From contig JANWWN010000011.1 of NCBI GenBank assembly GCA_025055435.1, positions 1 to 64,000 of the forward strand: a stretch of 64,000 nt of DNA. Direction: 5' to 3'. Positions 1 to 9,300 of this stretch are shown here, in pieces; position 1 is the first letter of the stretch, and each line of letters opens with the position of its first letter. A program made the position numbers and the translations under genes. The notes below the pieces were generated by a model. That model was not told the DNA's origin and did not search any database. It saw nothing but the letters and a program-made list of their open reading frames with translations. The stretch is from Cyclobacteriaceae bacterium (GTDB taxonomy: Bacteria > Bacteroidota > Bacteroidia > Cytophagales > Cyclobacteriaceae).

Positions 1-60
1 GAACAGGATTTCGAAAATCCCGGAAAAACCCGGGTTACATTCGTATCAAAAGTAAAATAA
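1..60 (+). CDS. C-terminal end of an unidentified gene (partial)
   Basis: Frame 1 is open from the window edge to a TAA at 58-60 and encodes the last 19 residues of a protein, ending TFVSKVK. Too little is present to name a family. Its reality is inferred from an uninterrupted frame and ordinary composition, and from the fact that the next gene starts 73 bases later with its own upstream AT-rich region. A short hairpin with a 7-base stem (ccaaacg/cgtttgg, about 65-83) follows, without a T-run on this strand, so it is not a convincing terminator. Confidence 0.4.
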   Translation, partial: EQDFENPGKTRVTFVSKVK

Positions 61-133
61 AGGCCCAAACGCCCCACGTTTGGTAAAAAAGTTCATTTAA
101 TTTTAGTAATTTGTTTAACTAAACCCTGTTTCT

Positions 134-1177
134 ATGACTAAGACCCAAAAAACCGTAGTGGGAGTAATTGCCCTTTTGGCCGTGGGCGCCTTTGCCTACT
201 TCATCGCCAGTGGAAAATTGAATTTTTCACCGGAAGATGCAGAAGGCTCCGGTATTACCGGTGTGAAAAAAGCAGAAAAGTATAGAAGTGGAAACACTGC
301 ATCGGTTGATTTGCAGGGAGCTGAGGTTCAACAACTGTTGCAGAACGACCAGTTTCAGCAGCTGATGAGTGACCGTAACTTCAGAGAATTGATGAAGTCA
401 CCAACTTTTACGGAGCTGGCCAAAAATCCCGAATTCCTTGAACTGGCACGCAGCGCTGAATTCATGGAGCTCATGAAAAATGATGCGTTTACTGAACTGG
501 CCAAGAATTCGTCTTTCCTGGATTTAGCCAAGAGCGCTGAATTTGCCGAACTGGCCAAGAACGCATCGTTCATGGACCTGATGAAAAGCAGTTCATTTAC
601 TGAGTTAGCTAAAAGCAGCCAGTTTGCTGACCTGATGAAATCAGCGGCATTCATGGAGGTTGCAAAAAATCCGGCATTTGATGACCTGGCCAAGAACCCG
701 GCCATGATGGACCTTGCTAAGCGCGGACAGTTTGCTGAGTTAGCAAAAAATCCTGATTTCGCTGAATTGGCCAAAAGCTCAAGTTTCCAGGAACTGGCTA
801 AAAATCCTGCCTTCACCGCTTTAGCTAAAAATGCCCAATTTATAGATCTGGCGAAAAATCCGGCGTTTGCCGATCTGGCTAAGAACGCAGCCTTTGCCGA
901 CTTAGCGAAGAATGCGCAGTTCATTGATCTGGCCAAAAATCCCGCTTTTGTTGACCTGGCCAAGAATGCTCAGTTTGCTGATTTGATGAAATCTTCTCAA
1001 TTCCTTGAACTGGCTAAATCGCCTGCCTTTGCTGATTTAGCTAAAAATGCCCAGTTTGCCGAACTGGCTAAAAATCCGGCCTTTGCCGACCTGATGAAAA
1101 ATGAAACCTTTACTGAACTGATGAAGTCTTCGCAGTTTGCCGATCTGGAAAAGATGGCAACAGCAGCTGATAACTAA
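134..1177 (+). CDS. Membrane-anchored nonapeptide-repeat protein (STI1-like repeats)
   Basis: I do not recognise a named family. The N-terminus (residues 1-27) has a short basic stretch and one hydrophobic segment (VVGVIALLAVGAFAYFIA), which reads as a signal anchor, so the rest is probably periplasmic or surface exposed. Residues 73-342 are 30 uninterrupted copies of a nine-residue unit with consensus xFx(E/D)L(A/M)K(N/S)(P/A/S). Phe at position 2 and Leu at position 5 are almost invariant, with one Met substitution in unit 14. The NPxFxxL pattern resembles the STI1 (heat-shock-chaperonin-binding) repeats of Sti1/Hop, ubiquilin and Tic40, which bind hydrophobic segments of clients. That link is my inference from pattern alone. 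The gene stands alone, followed by a strong terminator. An AT-rich region with TAATTTG at 107-113 may be its promoter. Confidence 0.8.
   Translation: MTKTQKTVVGVIALLAVGAFAYFIASGKLNFSPEDAEGSGITGVKKAEKYRSGNTASVDLQGAEVQQLLQNDQFQQLMSDRNFRELMKSPTFTELAKNPEFLELARSAEFMELMKNDAFTELAKNSSFLDLAKSAEFAELAKNASFMDLMKSSSFTELAKSSQFADLMKSAAFMEVAKNPAFDDLAKNPAMMDLAKRGQFAELAKNPDFAELAKSSSFQELAKNPAFTALAKNAQFIDLAKNPAFADLAKNAAFADLAKNAQFIDLAKNPAFVDLAKNAQFADLMKSSQFLELAKSPAFADLAKNAQFAELAKNPAFADLMKNETFTELMKSSQFADLEKMATAADN
350..1159 (+). repeat. 27-bp coding tandem repeat, 30 units
   Basis: The DNA follows the nine-residue protein repeat exactly, giving 30 in-frame 27-base units over 810 bases. Units are diverged at synonymous positions (for example gaactggccaaga against gatttagctaaaa), so the array is old and maintained at protein level rather than a recent slippage expansion. 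The regular codon pattern also keeps a long antisense frame open (355-963, minus), which I treat as a by-product. Confidence 0.9.
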
Positions 1178-1205
1178 ACGATAAACGTTTCATCAGTTTA
1201 ATCGC

Positions 1206-1240
1206 AAGCCGTCATTATGAAAATGACGGCTTTTTGTTTT
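1206..1240 (+). terminator. Rho-independent terminator after the repeat protein
   Basis: An 11-base perfect stem aagccgtcatt/aatgacggctt (1206-1216 and 1222-1232) with a five-base loop is followed by a T-rich stretch (tttttgtttt). It sits 29 bases after the stop of the repeat protein and before the next gene, separating the two transcripts. Confidence 0.85.
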
Positions 1241-1269
1241 ATTTTTCCTAACCAACCTATGTCTGAAGT

Positions 1270-4200
1270 ATGCGGATATATGCAATGATCTTCCTCTTGC
1301 TGCATAGCATTGCAGGCAAGGCACAACTAAACAAAATCGAAACCCAGGATCTACGGTTAATTACATATGACTTCGGCCACAAATACATTTTACCCCATGC
1401 CGGTCGATGCTTTCACAATGCCCTGAATTTTCACAAAAAGCTGTTCGATTATACTCCTTCAGAGAAAATAACCGTGCTTATCCAGGATTTTGGAGATTTT
1501 GGAAACGGAGGCGCAACGGCTGTACCGCGAAATGTAATTACCATGGGGCTGTCGCCTTTCAGCTATACGTTTGAAACCAGTCCGGCAGGCGAACGGGTAT
1601 TCAGTATGATGAACCACGAGTTGGTTCATGTAATAGCACTGGACAACAGCAGCAGTTCTGACCGATTTTTTCAGAAAATATTTTTCGGCAAAGTTGCCCC
1701 CACGAAAGAAAATCCGCTTTCGGGTTTTTACAGTTACCTGACAAGCCCGCGGAGGTACTCACCGCGCTGGTATCACGAAGGCATAGCTTCCTATGTTGAA
1801 ACATGGATGAGCGGAGGTGTAGGACTTGCCATGGGAAGTTATGATGAGATGGTTTTCCGTACCCGTGTTTTGGATAAGGCAAGGATTTATACAGCTCAGG
1901 GTTTAGAAGCCGAAGGCACGACAACCGACTTCCAAGGCAAAACCAATTCTTACTTGTATGGAACTCGCTTTATGGGTTATCTATCCTATCAGTATGGACC
2001 TGAAAAAATCATAGAATGGGTGAGCCGAAGAGATGGCAGCCGTAGGGCGTGGTCAGCCCAGTTTAAAAACGTTTTTGGTAAACCGCTTAATCAATCCTGG
2101 AATGAGTGGATTGATTTCGAAAAAAAATGGCAGCAGGAAAACATCCAGCGCATTAAAGAATATCCGGTAACACCGATGGAAGTTATATCCCATCAAACCA
2201 TTGGCTCGGTCTCGCTGCCACATTACGATAAAAAACGAAATGTAGTTTACATCGCTGTTAACTATCCCGGTCAGGTGCCCCATCTGGCCGCGTTGGATTT
2301 AAAAACCGGAAAGCTTAACCGGTTGCATGACATCAAAGGAGCTGCCTTGTTTTATGTATCATCACTTACATTTGATAAGCATGATAAATTATATTTCACA
2401 ACCGACAATGATGCCTGGCGTGATCTGATGTGCTACGATCTTCAAACCAAAAAAGTAACACGGCTTCAACGGGATTTCCGAACCGGAGACCTTGCATATA
2501 ATCAGAAAGATCAATCCATTTGGGGCATTAAACATCTAAACGGCTACTCCACAATCGTCCAAATACCGCAAACACCCGACAAGTCCGGTAGGCCCTACAG
2601 CGCGTGGCGTCAACGGTACACACTACCATACGGTCATGATATATTCGATATTGACATCTCTCCTGACGGCAAGCTGCTTAGTGCCGCCGTATCTGATTAT
2701 CGCGGCAATCAGTCCTTACTGTTATTCCGGCTTGACAGTCTTGAGGTTAACAAAGTTTCGATGGATACCATCTTCAATTTTGAAATTTCTTCACCCCAAA
2801 GCTTCCGATTCACGGATGATGGCCGTTATCTGATCGGCAGCTCCTATTATTCAGGCGTAAGCAATATTTACCGGGTTGATCTTCAAACTAAAGAGATTGT
2901 GCCGATGAGTAATGCCATTACGGGTTTGTTCAGGCCACTCCAGATTAATGATGAGAAATTACTGGCTTTTAATTTTACGGCCAATGGATTTCAACCCGTA
3001 TTTATTCCAAATCAGCCTGTAGAAGAAATCGGAACCATCGAGTTCCTTGGCAATAAGACGATTGAAAAACATCCCATACTGAAAACATGGGAATTACCCA
3101 TGGCCTCTTCAACCGATATAAACATTGAAGCACTTACCCGGGAACAAGGTCAGTACAGGCCGGGTAAACACATTGCATTAAATTCAGCCTATCCTATCAT
3201 TACGGGCTATAAAAATTTTATTGGAGCCGGATATACTTTCAACCTGGCCGACCCGCTTAACTTCAGGGAATTTGAGTTTACCGTATCCTATACTCCGCGA
3301 AGCTGGCAGAATAAACTGGCCAGCGAAGCCGACACAACGAATTTAATACTGGAAGATGATGAACGATTGCACTTATCGTTAACTGGAAAGATCGGGCGTT
3401 ATAATTTCAGTCTTCATCATAATCCGGCCAGTTTCTACGATTTATTTGGCCCGACACGGGTTTCACGCAGGGGAACGATGGGAAGACTTGAATACACCCG
3501 TCCTTTAATCTGGGATATGCCTCGAAAACTTGATCTGACAGTTGGTACAGGATTTTTTTATGGATTGCAGAAATCACCTTTCTTCCAGCAAATCGACACA
3601 CAGGAATTCACCGATAGCCTGTTCATTAACCTGGATGCTTCATTGGTGTACAGCAATTTACGCAGTTCGATAGGTGCCGTAGATCCGGAAAAAGGATTTC
3701 GCTGGACCTTCCGGACACTCTCGGCAACATCCAACGGAAAGTACTATGCCACACTAGTCGGGTCATGGGATGTAGGTTTTCAACTACCTGTTAATCACCT
3801 GTCGCTCTGGTTGCGGACTGCTGCCGGCAGTTCGCTGAATGATGCGTTTAATCCGTTTACCCGCTTTGGGTTTGCCGCATTTGGAAACAACATTATCGAT
3901 TATCAGGCTGCCCGCAGATACCGAAATATATTTTCGTTTCCAGGTGTTGGGTTTGATGCCAGTCGTTTCATCATAGCCAAAAGTTTCGCCAAAGGCATGG
4001 CCGAACTGGTGCTCCCCCCGATTCGCTTCCGCCATGCAGGAACTTTGAATTTTTATTCAAACTGGATGCAGTTTTCTCTCTTTTCTTCCTTACTGACTAC
4101 CTCCGAACCTGAATTTGGAAAAAGTCGGTTTATTAATGCCGGCGCTCAACTGGATATTAAGCTGGTGATTTTTTCTTTACTTGAATCCACTTTTTCAGTG

Positions 4201-4278
4201 GGCTATGCACGGGCTGCCGACCTCCTTAATAAGGACACTTTCCAGGAATGGATGGTTTCGTTAAAACTTCTTAAATAA
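1270..4278 (+). CDS. Secreted gluzincin-like metalloprotease / WD40-like propeller / outer-membrane barrel fusion
   Basis: A signal peptide (residues 1-19, ending KAQ) precedes three regions. Residues about 20-290 hold a zinc-protease motif HELVH at 116-120 and a downstream HEGIASYVE at 169-177 whose Glu170 is a good third ligand, as in M1-like gluzincins. Residues about 300-600 read as TolB/WD40-like beta-propeller repeats (for example DIDISPDGKLLSAAVSD). From about residue 640 to the end the protein is alternating aromatic/polar beta strands typical of an outer-membrane barrel and ends in a strand (MVSLKLLK). The likely arrangement is a barrel-anchored protease with a propeller, in the periplasm or on the surface. 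Substrate unknown. It is followed after 10 bases by PrsW, probably in one operon. The annotated start gives a normal signal peptide. Confidence 0.75.
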   Translation: MRIYAMIFLLLHSIAGKAQLNKIETQDLRLITYDFGHKYILPHAGRCFHNALNFHKKLFDYTPSEKITVLIQDFGDFGNGGATAVPRNVITMGLSPFSYTFETSPAGERVFSMMNHELVHVIALDNSSSSDRFFQKIFFGKVAPTKENPLSGFYSYLTSPRRYSPRWYHEGIASYVETWMSGGVGLAMGSYDEMVFRTRVLDKARIYTAQGLEAEGTTTDFQGKTNSYLYGTRFMGYLSYQYGPEKIIEWVSRRDGSRRAWSAQFKNVFGKPLNQSWNEWIDFEKKWQQENIQRIKEYPVTPMEVISHQTIGSVSLPHYDKKRNVVYIAVNYPGQVPHLAALDLKTGKLNRLHDIKGAALFYVSSLTFDKHDKLYFTTDNDAWRDLMCYDLQTKKVTRLQRDFRTGDLAYNQKDQSIWGIKHLNGYSTIVQIPQTPDKSGRPYSAWRQRYTLPYGHDIFDIDISPDGKLLSAAVSDYRGNQSLLLFRLDSLEVNKVSMDTIFNFEISSPQSFRFTDDGRYLIGSSYYSGVSNIYRVDLQTKEIVPMSNAITGLFRPLQINDEKLLAFNFTANGFQPVFIPNQPVEEIGTIEFLGNKTIEKHPILKTWELPMASSTDINIEALTREQGQYRPGKHIALNSAYPIITGYKNFIGAGYTFNLADPLNFREFEFTVSYTPRSWQNKLASEADTTNLILEDDERLHLSLTGKIGRYNFSLHHNPASFYDLFGPTRVSRRGTMGRLEYTRPLIWDMPRKLDLTVGTGFFYGLQKSPFFQQIDTQEFTDSLFINLDASLVYSNLRSSIGAVDPEKGFRWTFRTLSATSNGKYYATLVGSWDVGFQLPVNHLSLWLRTAAGSSLNDAFNPFTRFGFAAFGNNIIDYQAARRYRNIFSFPGVGFDASRFIIAKSFAKGMAELVLPPIRFRHAGTLNFYSNWMQFSLFSSLLTTSEPEFGKSRFINAGAQLDIKLVIFSLLESTFSVGYARAADLLNKDTFQEWMVSLKLLK

Positions 4279-4288
4279 GATTTCTGCC

Positions 4289-4990
4289 ATGCAATTGTTC
4301 TTCCTTATATCACTTGCGTTGCTTCCGGGTTTGTTAATTGCCGTTTATCTTTATCTTCATGACAAACATGAACCCGAACCGATAGGGTTGGTTATTATCA
4401 GCTTCTTTTTAGGTGCTGTCAGTTTTTTCCTGAACTTGCTTATTGCCTGGCCGGTAGATAAGCTCATTCCGGTTGATGACCACGACCTTACCGCCCAGGC
4501 TATCCATGCATTTGCTGTTGTTGCCTTTATCGAAGAATTAAGTAAGTTTCTTTTTCTGCGATTCTTTATATATCCCAATAAAAATTTTAATGAACCTTTA
4601 GACGGAATTATATATGCCGTAATGATCGGCATGGGCTTTGCAACCGCAGAAAATGTTCTCTATGTATGGGAAGGCGGCTTCGACACGGCCATTATTCGAA
4701 TGTTTTCTGCTATTCCGGCTCATGCCATGTTCTCGGTAATGATGGGTTACTGGATGGGTCGCGCCAAATTTATCCACCACTTTGAAACGCGGTATGCCCT
4801 GCTGGGTTTGCTTAGTGCGGTATTACTTCACGGTTTGTACGATTACTTTTTGTTTATCTCCTTCCTGCCAGGCATTTGGATTTGGTCGTTTGTTACACTC
4901 GCAATCGGTATTTACCTCGGAAGAAAGGCCATTCAAATTCATATTCACTCATCACCTTTTATTGAAATGAAAAAAGCTTCTCAGGATTGA
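4289..4990 (+). CDS. prsW: PrsW family intramembrane metalloprotease
   Basis: A polytopic membrane protein of 233 residues with the PrsW hallmarks: an N-terminal helix followed by DKHEPEP, an EELSKF motif in the first conserved core, a GxGFATAEN segment and later conserved His residues in membrane helices (around PAHAMFSV and LLHGLYDY). In Bacillus PrsW makes the first cut in an anti-sigma factor. The substrate in this organism is unknown, and Bacteroidota often carry PrsW without that partner. It lies 10 bases behind the protease-barrel gene on the same strand. The stop codon sits inside the stem of the shared terminator. Confidence 0.85.
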   Translation: MQLFFLISLALLPGLLIAVYLYLHDKHEPEPIGLVIISFFLGAVSFFLNLLIAWPVDKLIPVDDHDLTAQAIHAFAVVAFIEELSKFLFLRFFIYPNKNFNEPLDGIIYAVMIGMGFATAENVLYVWEGGFDTAIIRMFSAIPAHAMFSVMMGYWMGRAKFIHHFETRYALLGLLSAVLLHGLYDYFLFISFLPGIWIWSFVTLAIGIYLGRKAIQIHIHSSPFIEMKKASQD

Positions 4991-5001
4991 GAAGCTTTTT
5001 T
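4971..5001. terminator. Bidirectional terminator between prsW and the amidohydrolase operon
   Basis: A perfect 13-base stem aaaaagcttctca/tgagaagcttttt with loop ggat has A-runs on one side and T-runs on the other. It can therefore stop transcription of prsW on the plus strand and of the minus-strand amidohydrolase gene that ends at 5020. The stop codon of prsW is part of the stem. Confidence 0.85.
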
Positions 5002-5019
5002 CATAATCATATTAACAAA

Positions 5020-6315
5020 TCATTTCATCTGCCCGTACTTCCGCGAATACCGTTCGTACAGTTCCTGCTGGTTGCCGGAAAGTGTAATTCTTTTACCGCT
5101 AATGAAAGCCATCAGCAGGTTATTGGTGCGGTAATCCAGCGCATCACCTTCGCTAACGAATAATGTAGCATCCTTCCCTACTTCCAATGAGCCGACACGC
5201 TTGTCAATGCCCAGCGCTTTAGCCGTATTGAGTGTAATAGTTTTGAGCGCTTCCTCTTTATCCATGCCGTAAGCCACGGCCGTGCCGGCAAAGAATGGAA
5301 GGTTTCGCCCGTTGTGAAGTGCTCCGGCACAAAATAAGGACACCTGTACGCCGGCCTGGTGTAAGAGGTACGGAGCCCGGAACGGTAAATCGATGTCATC
5401 ATCGATGCGATCGGGCAAATTATGCGTGTCCTGGATAATCACAGGTATGTTGTTTTCTTTTAAGAAATCAGCTACCCACACAGCGCTGGTTCCGGTAATC
5501 AATGTAATTTTTTGCACACCCTGACGCTGGGCAAAACGCACACTTTCAACGATTTCTTTGGGCGAGCCCGCATGTATGAATAAAATTTTACGGCCATCGA
5601 AAAGACCTTGCATAGCTTCGAATTTAAGGTTGGTTTCGCGGGCCGCCTGCTGACCATACGCCTTGGCTTCGGTAAAGAACTGATGAAGTTCGGTAACCTG
5701 TTTGTCGTATTCGTTATTTGCCTGCTCACTGAAGGTAAAGGTGTTAAAGTCAAATTGCCGGCGCATCATAGATGGCCAGTTCATGTGTATGCCTATATCA
5801 ATGCTGTGCGCTGCATCTTCCCAGTTCCAACCTTCCATCTCCATTACCGATGATGTACCCGAGATGGTACCACCGGTGGGTGTGGCTTCGGCCAACAAAA
5901 CTCCGTTGAAACGGAAAGTCGGTATAAATTCACTGTCCGTATTATAAGCAATTAAAGCGCGAACATTGGGATTCATTTCTCCGCGCTCCTGAAAATCGTT
6001 CATGGCACGGATGGAAGTAACCTCCTGCAAACCAACCTGGGAATTGGGAAGAATAAAACCCGGGTAGATGTGCTTTCCGCTTACATTGATTACTTCATAA
6101 CCAGACAGGTTCGGGTTAGAAGAAGCCGGAGCCACAATGGTAAGCTTTCCTTTATCAAATGCAACAACGGCGTTATTGATTACCTGTCCGTTACCCAAAT
6201 GTGCTGTTGCCCCGGTCAGCGCGATGGGTTTTGATTGTGGGGGCGCAGGAACAGGCGTCTGTGCATAAGCAACACCCAGTAGAAAAAGCAGCGTAATATA
6301 TACGAATGTTTTCAT
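5020..6315 (-). CDS. Secreted amidohydrolase-family protein lacking usual metal ligands
   Basis: The start chosen is the Met that opens a signal peptide (MKTFVYITLLFLLGVAYAQ); the longer ORF start lies in the upstream gene. The protein has the composite-domain beta sandwich and barrel of imidazolonepropionase-like amidohydrolases, including the C-terminal signature ITLNTAKALGIDKRVGSLEVGKD split over about residues 370-392. At the place where active members have a HxH metal motif after the YPGFI strand it reads LPNSQVG, and the usual late Asp is also not seen. It is therefore probably catalytically altered or a partner subunit. It lies 22 bases downstream of a tandem amidohydrolase, in the same operon. 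Confidence 0.8.
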   Translation of the reverse strand: MKTFVYITLLFLLGVAYAQTPVPAPPQSKPIALTGATAHLGNGQVINNAVVAFDKGKLTIVAPASSNPNLSGYEVINVSGKHIYPGFILPNSQVGLQEVTSIRAMNDFQERGEMNPNVRALIAYNTDSEFIPTFRFNGVLLAEATPTGGTISGTSSVMEMEGWNWEDAAHSIDIGIHMNWPSMMRRQFDFNTFTFSEQANNEYDKQVTELHQFFTEAKAYGQQAARETNLKFEAMQGLFDGRKILFIHAGSPKEIVESVRFAQRQGVQKITLITGTSAVWVADFLKENNIPVIIQDTHNLPDRIDDDIDLPFRAPYLLHQAGVQVSLFCAGALHNGRNLPFFAGTAVAYGMDKEEALKTITLNTAKALGIDKRVGSLEVGKDATLFVSEGDALDYRTNNLLMAFISGKRITLSGNQQELYERYSRKYGQMK

Positions 6316-6337
6316 AACTGATTTTCGGTTTTTAAGA

Positions 6338-9300
6338 TTAATGATCATGATCATCGAATTCCACTCCCAATACATCTTCGCAGTGGAACATTACCTGCGA
6401 ACGGCCCTCACCGCGTTGCGTAGGAGCGCCTGCGCGTTTCGCATCCTTCATTTTCTGAATCAGGCGTGCACGCTCCGCTTCCTGCTCTTTACGATTTTGT
6501 GCGTCCTTTTCGATATCGAAGTACACCTTGCCATCGATGATTGTTTTTTCCGCTTTGGCATACACGCTCAAAGGATGGTCGGTCCACAACACCACATCAG
6601 CTGACTTACCTACTTTTATGCTTCCCATCTGATTATCCAGGTGAAGCATTTTGGCTGGATTAAGCGTCACGGTTTTCAGTGCCTCCTCTTCACTCAAACC
6701 ACCGTATTTCACGGTCTTGGCTGCCTCCTGATTCAGGCGTCTTCCCATTTCCGCATCATCCGAATTGATTGCCGTAAGTACGCCGGCCCGGGTAAGAATC
6801 GCAGCATTGTAAGGTATGGCATAACGCACTTCCCACTTATAATTCCACCAGTCGGCAAATGAAGAAGCAGCCACACCGTGTTGTGCCATCTTATCGGCCA
6901 CCTTATAACCCTCAAGAATATGCGTGAACGTGTTAACCCGGAAATTAAACTTTTCGGCAACCTTCATCAGCATATTGATTTCACTTTGCACATAAGAATG
7001 GCACGTGATGAAGAGTTTTTTATTGATGATGTCGAGCATCGCCTCTTCGGCCAGATCCCTGCGCGGTTTAATGGCCGTTGCTTTTTCTTTTGCCGGCAAG
7101 CTGTTGTATGCATCCCATTTCTTCTTGTATTCCAATGCGCTGGTAAAAGCATCCATGTACACTTGCTCTACTCCCATGCGGGTTTGCGGATAGCGTATGG
7201 AATTGGCATTGGCGGTCCGCTTCACATTTTCACCCAGTGCAAACTTGATGAAACGATCCGCTCCCTGAATCTTATAATTTTCCGGTGCTTCGCCCCAGCG
7301 AAGTTTTACAAGTGCCGATTGCCCGCCTATAGGATTGGCCGATCCGTGTAATATCTGAACAGCCACTACACCTCCTGCCAGGGCCCGGTAAACGTTAATG
7401 TTTTCAGCGTCAATATTATCGCCAATGCGCACCATACCCGAATTGGTTGCCACGTCGTTCACACTTGCGGTGGCAATGTGTGAGTGTTCATCAATGATAC
7501 CGGGTGTAAGGTGCTTACCGGTTCCGTCAATAATTTTTGCTCCCGGTTCGGACAGATTTTTTCCGATGCGGGCGATTTTTCCATCTTTTATCAACACATC
7601 CGTGTTCTGTAAAATGCCTTCGGCCTCATTCGTCCATACCGTTGCATTCCTGATGATCATGGTTTCGGCAACGGGCAATGAAGGATAGCCATGCGCTATG
7701 AAAGGATAAATGACCTTACCTACTTCCGGAGTCTTTTTATCCTGGGCACCCGCACGTCCGGCAGTATTTGATTTTACGTCACCGGTGCGGGTAGCTGACC
7801 AGTTCACCCACTGACCGTTGACCAACTGACCTTTGCCTTTCCAACCGTTGTTTTCTGTCCAGCCTGACAGGCGAATGGTACCTGATTCTTTAGGACTGGG
7901 TTTGAAGCTTAACGTAATCAGATTTTCCTTAAAGGTGGCGGTTGCATCCACGGAAGTGGTGTCATTTAATTTTACTTTGGCTTTGTGTGCGCCTGCCTCT
8001 CCACTCACTTCGAGCACGTAGTTGGTTTCGCCTACGGAAAGCTGATAGTTACCACTGAAGTCCTTTGTATCCAGAGGTTTAATGCTGTATGGCTTACCCT
8101 GGATCCAGTTTTCGTAAATGATGGTTTTTTCGTCAAAAATTTTACCTGAGGTAATCAGGAAGTTGGCAATCATCCCTTTTTTAAGACTGCCAATCTGATT
8201 ATCCATGCCAATTAATTGAGCCGGTGTGGCAGTAAGCGCTTTCAGGGCTGCTCCTTCACTCAGGCCGTATTCCATGGCTTTACGGATGTTGGGAATAAAA
8301 TCAGCGACTCTTCGCAAACCATTGGCTGTTATGACAAAAGGAATACCTGCTTTTTCTAAAGCAGCCAGGTTGGTAGGAGCCAGCTCCCAATGTTTCATTT
8401 CAGCTAATGAAACACGGGCAGCATCAAGCGGGTCTTCCACGTCGTAGGCATCGGGGAAGTTTACCGGGACAATCAGTGTAGCCCGCGTTGATTTGATTTC
8501 ATTGATGCGCTTGTATTCATCACCGCCACCCTTGATGATGTACTGCACGCCAAATTCATCGCCTACTTTATCCGCACGCAAAATGTTCATCCAACTGTTG
8601 GCTTCAAAAATCTGCGGCAGCTTTTGATTCTGAATCCAGGCTTCCAACGAATTATCGGCAAAAGGCCGTGGATTATGGCTGCCAAACCACTCGGCATCCA
8701 GATAGGTTTGCCGCAAAAGGGCAATACATCCCATCAGCGATGAAGGATAGTTTTGGGTGGAAGAACCTTTATCAAAAGAGTACAATGCAGCTGCCTTCTG
8801 ACGCAACATCACCTGATTATCCGATGTCTCCCCCAGGGTTACAAAAGCACCGGTACCGCGGGCAATACCATCGGGCTTGTGAGAAAGAACGGCACCAAAA
8901 CCGGCTTTACGCAATTCATCCGCCGATTTGTTGTTAATGGTAAATTCATCGGCCGCGTTATAATGCGAACGAATGGCCTGGTTGGCATTGTAAGCACCTT
9001 TGGTATTCGATTGGATTTGTTCAACCCCGGAAAAGCCGCCTCCTCTGGGCCGTTGTACTTCGGGTAAGCCGTAGTAGGATGACAAGTCAATAAAGGCAGG
9101 ATAAATGTATTTACCCTTCAGGTCATACACCGCATACCCGCGCGGCACGCTGATGTTTGTGCCCACTTGTTCAATCTTGCCATCCCTAACCAACAGGGTG
9201 GCATTGTTCAATGTAGTTTGCGCATCTACCACAACGGTGGCATTGGTAAAGGCAAACAAGCCGGCTCGGGGGTCTTTCACATCATTGCGCGGGAAAGTCT

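Noticed and set aside
65-83. Hairpin as a terminator for the first gene fragment
   Set aside because: The stem is only seven bases and no T-run follows on the plus strand.
355-963. 202-residue minus-strand ORF inside the repeat protein
   Set aside because: It mirrors the 27-base repeat: regular codons keep the opposite frame open. The plus-strand product has a signal anchor and a clear repeat.
6878-7351. 157-residue plus-strand ORF in the amidohydrolase
   Set aside because: It is the antisense of a domain with intact active-site motifs and has no family resemblance.
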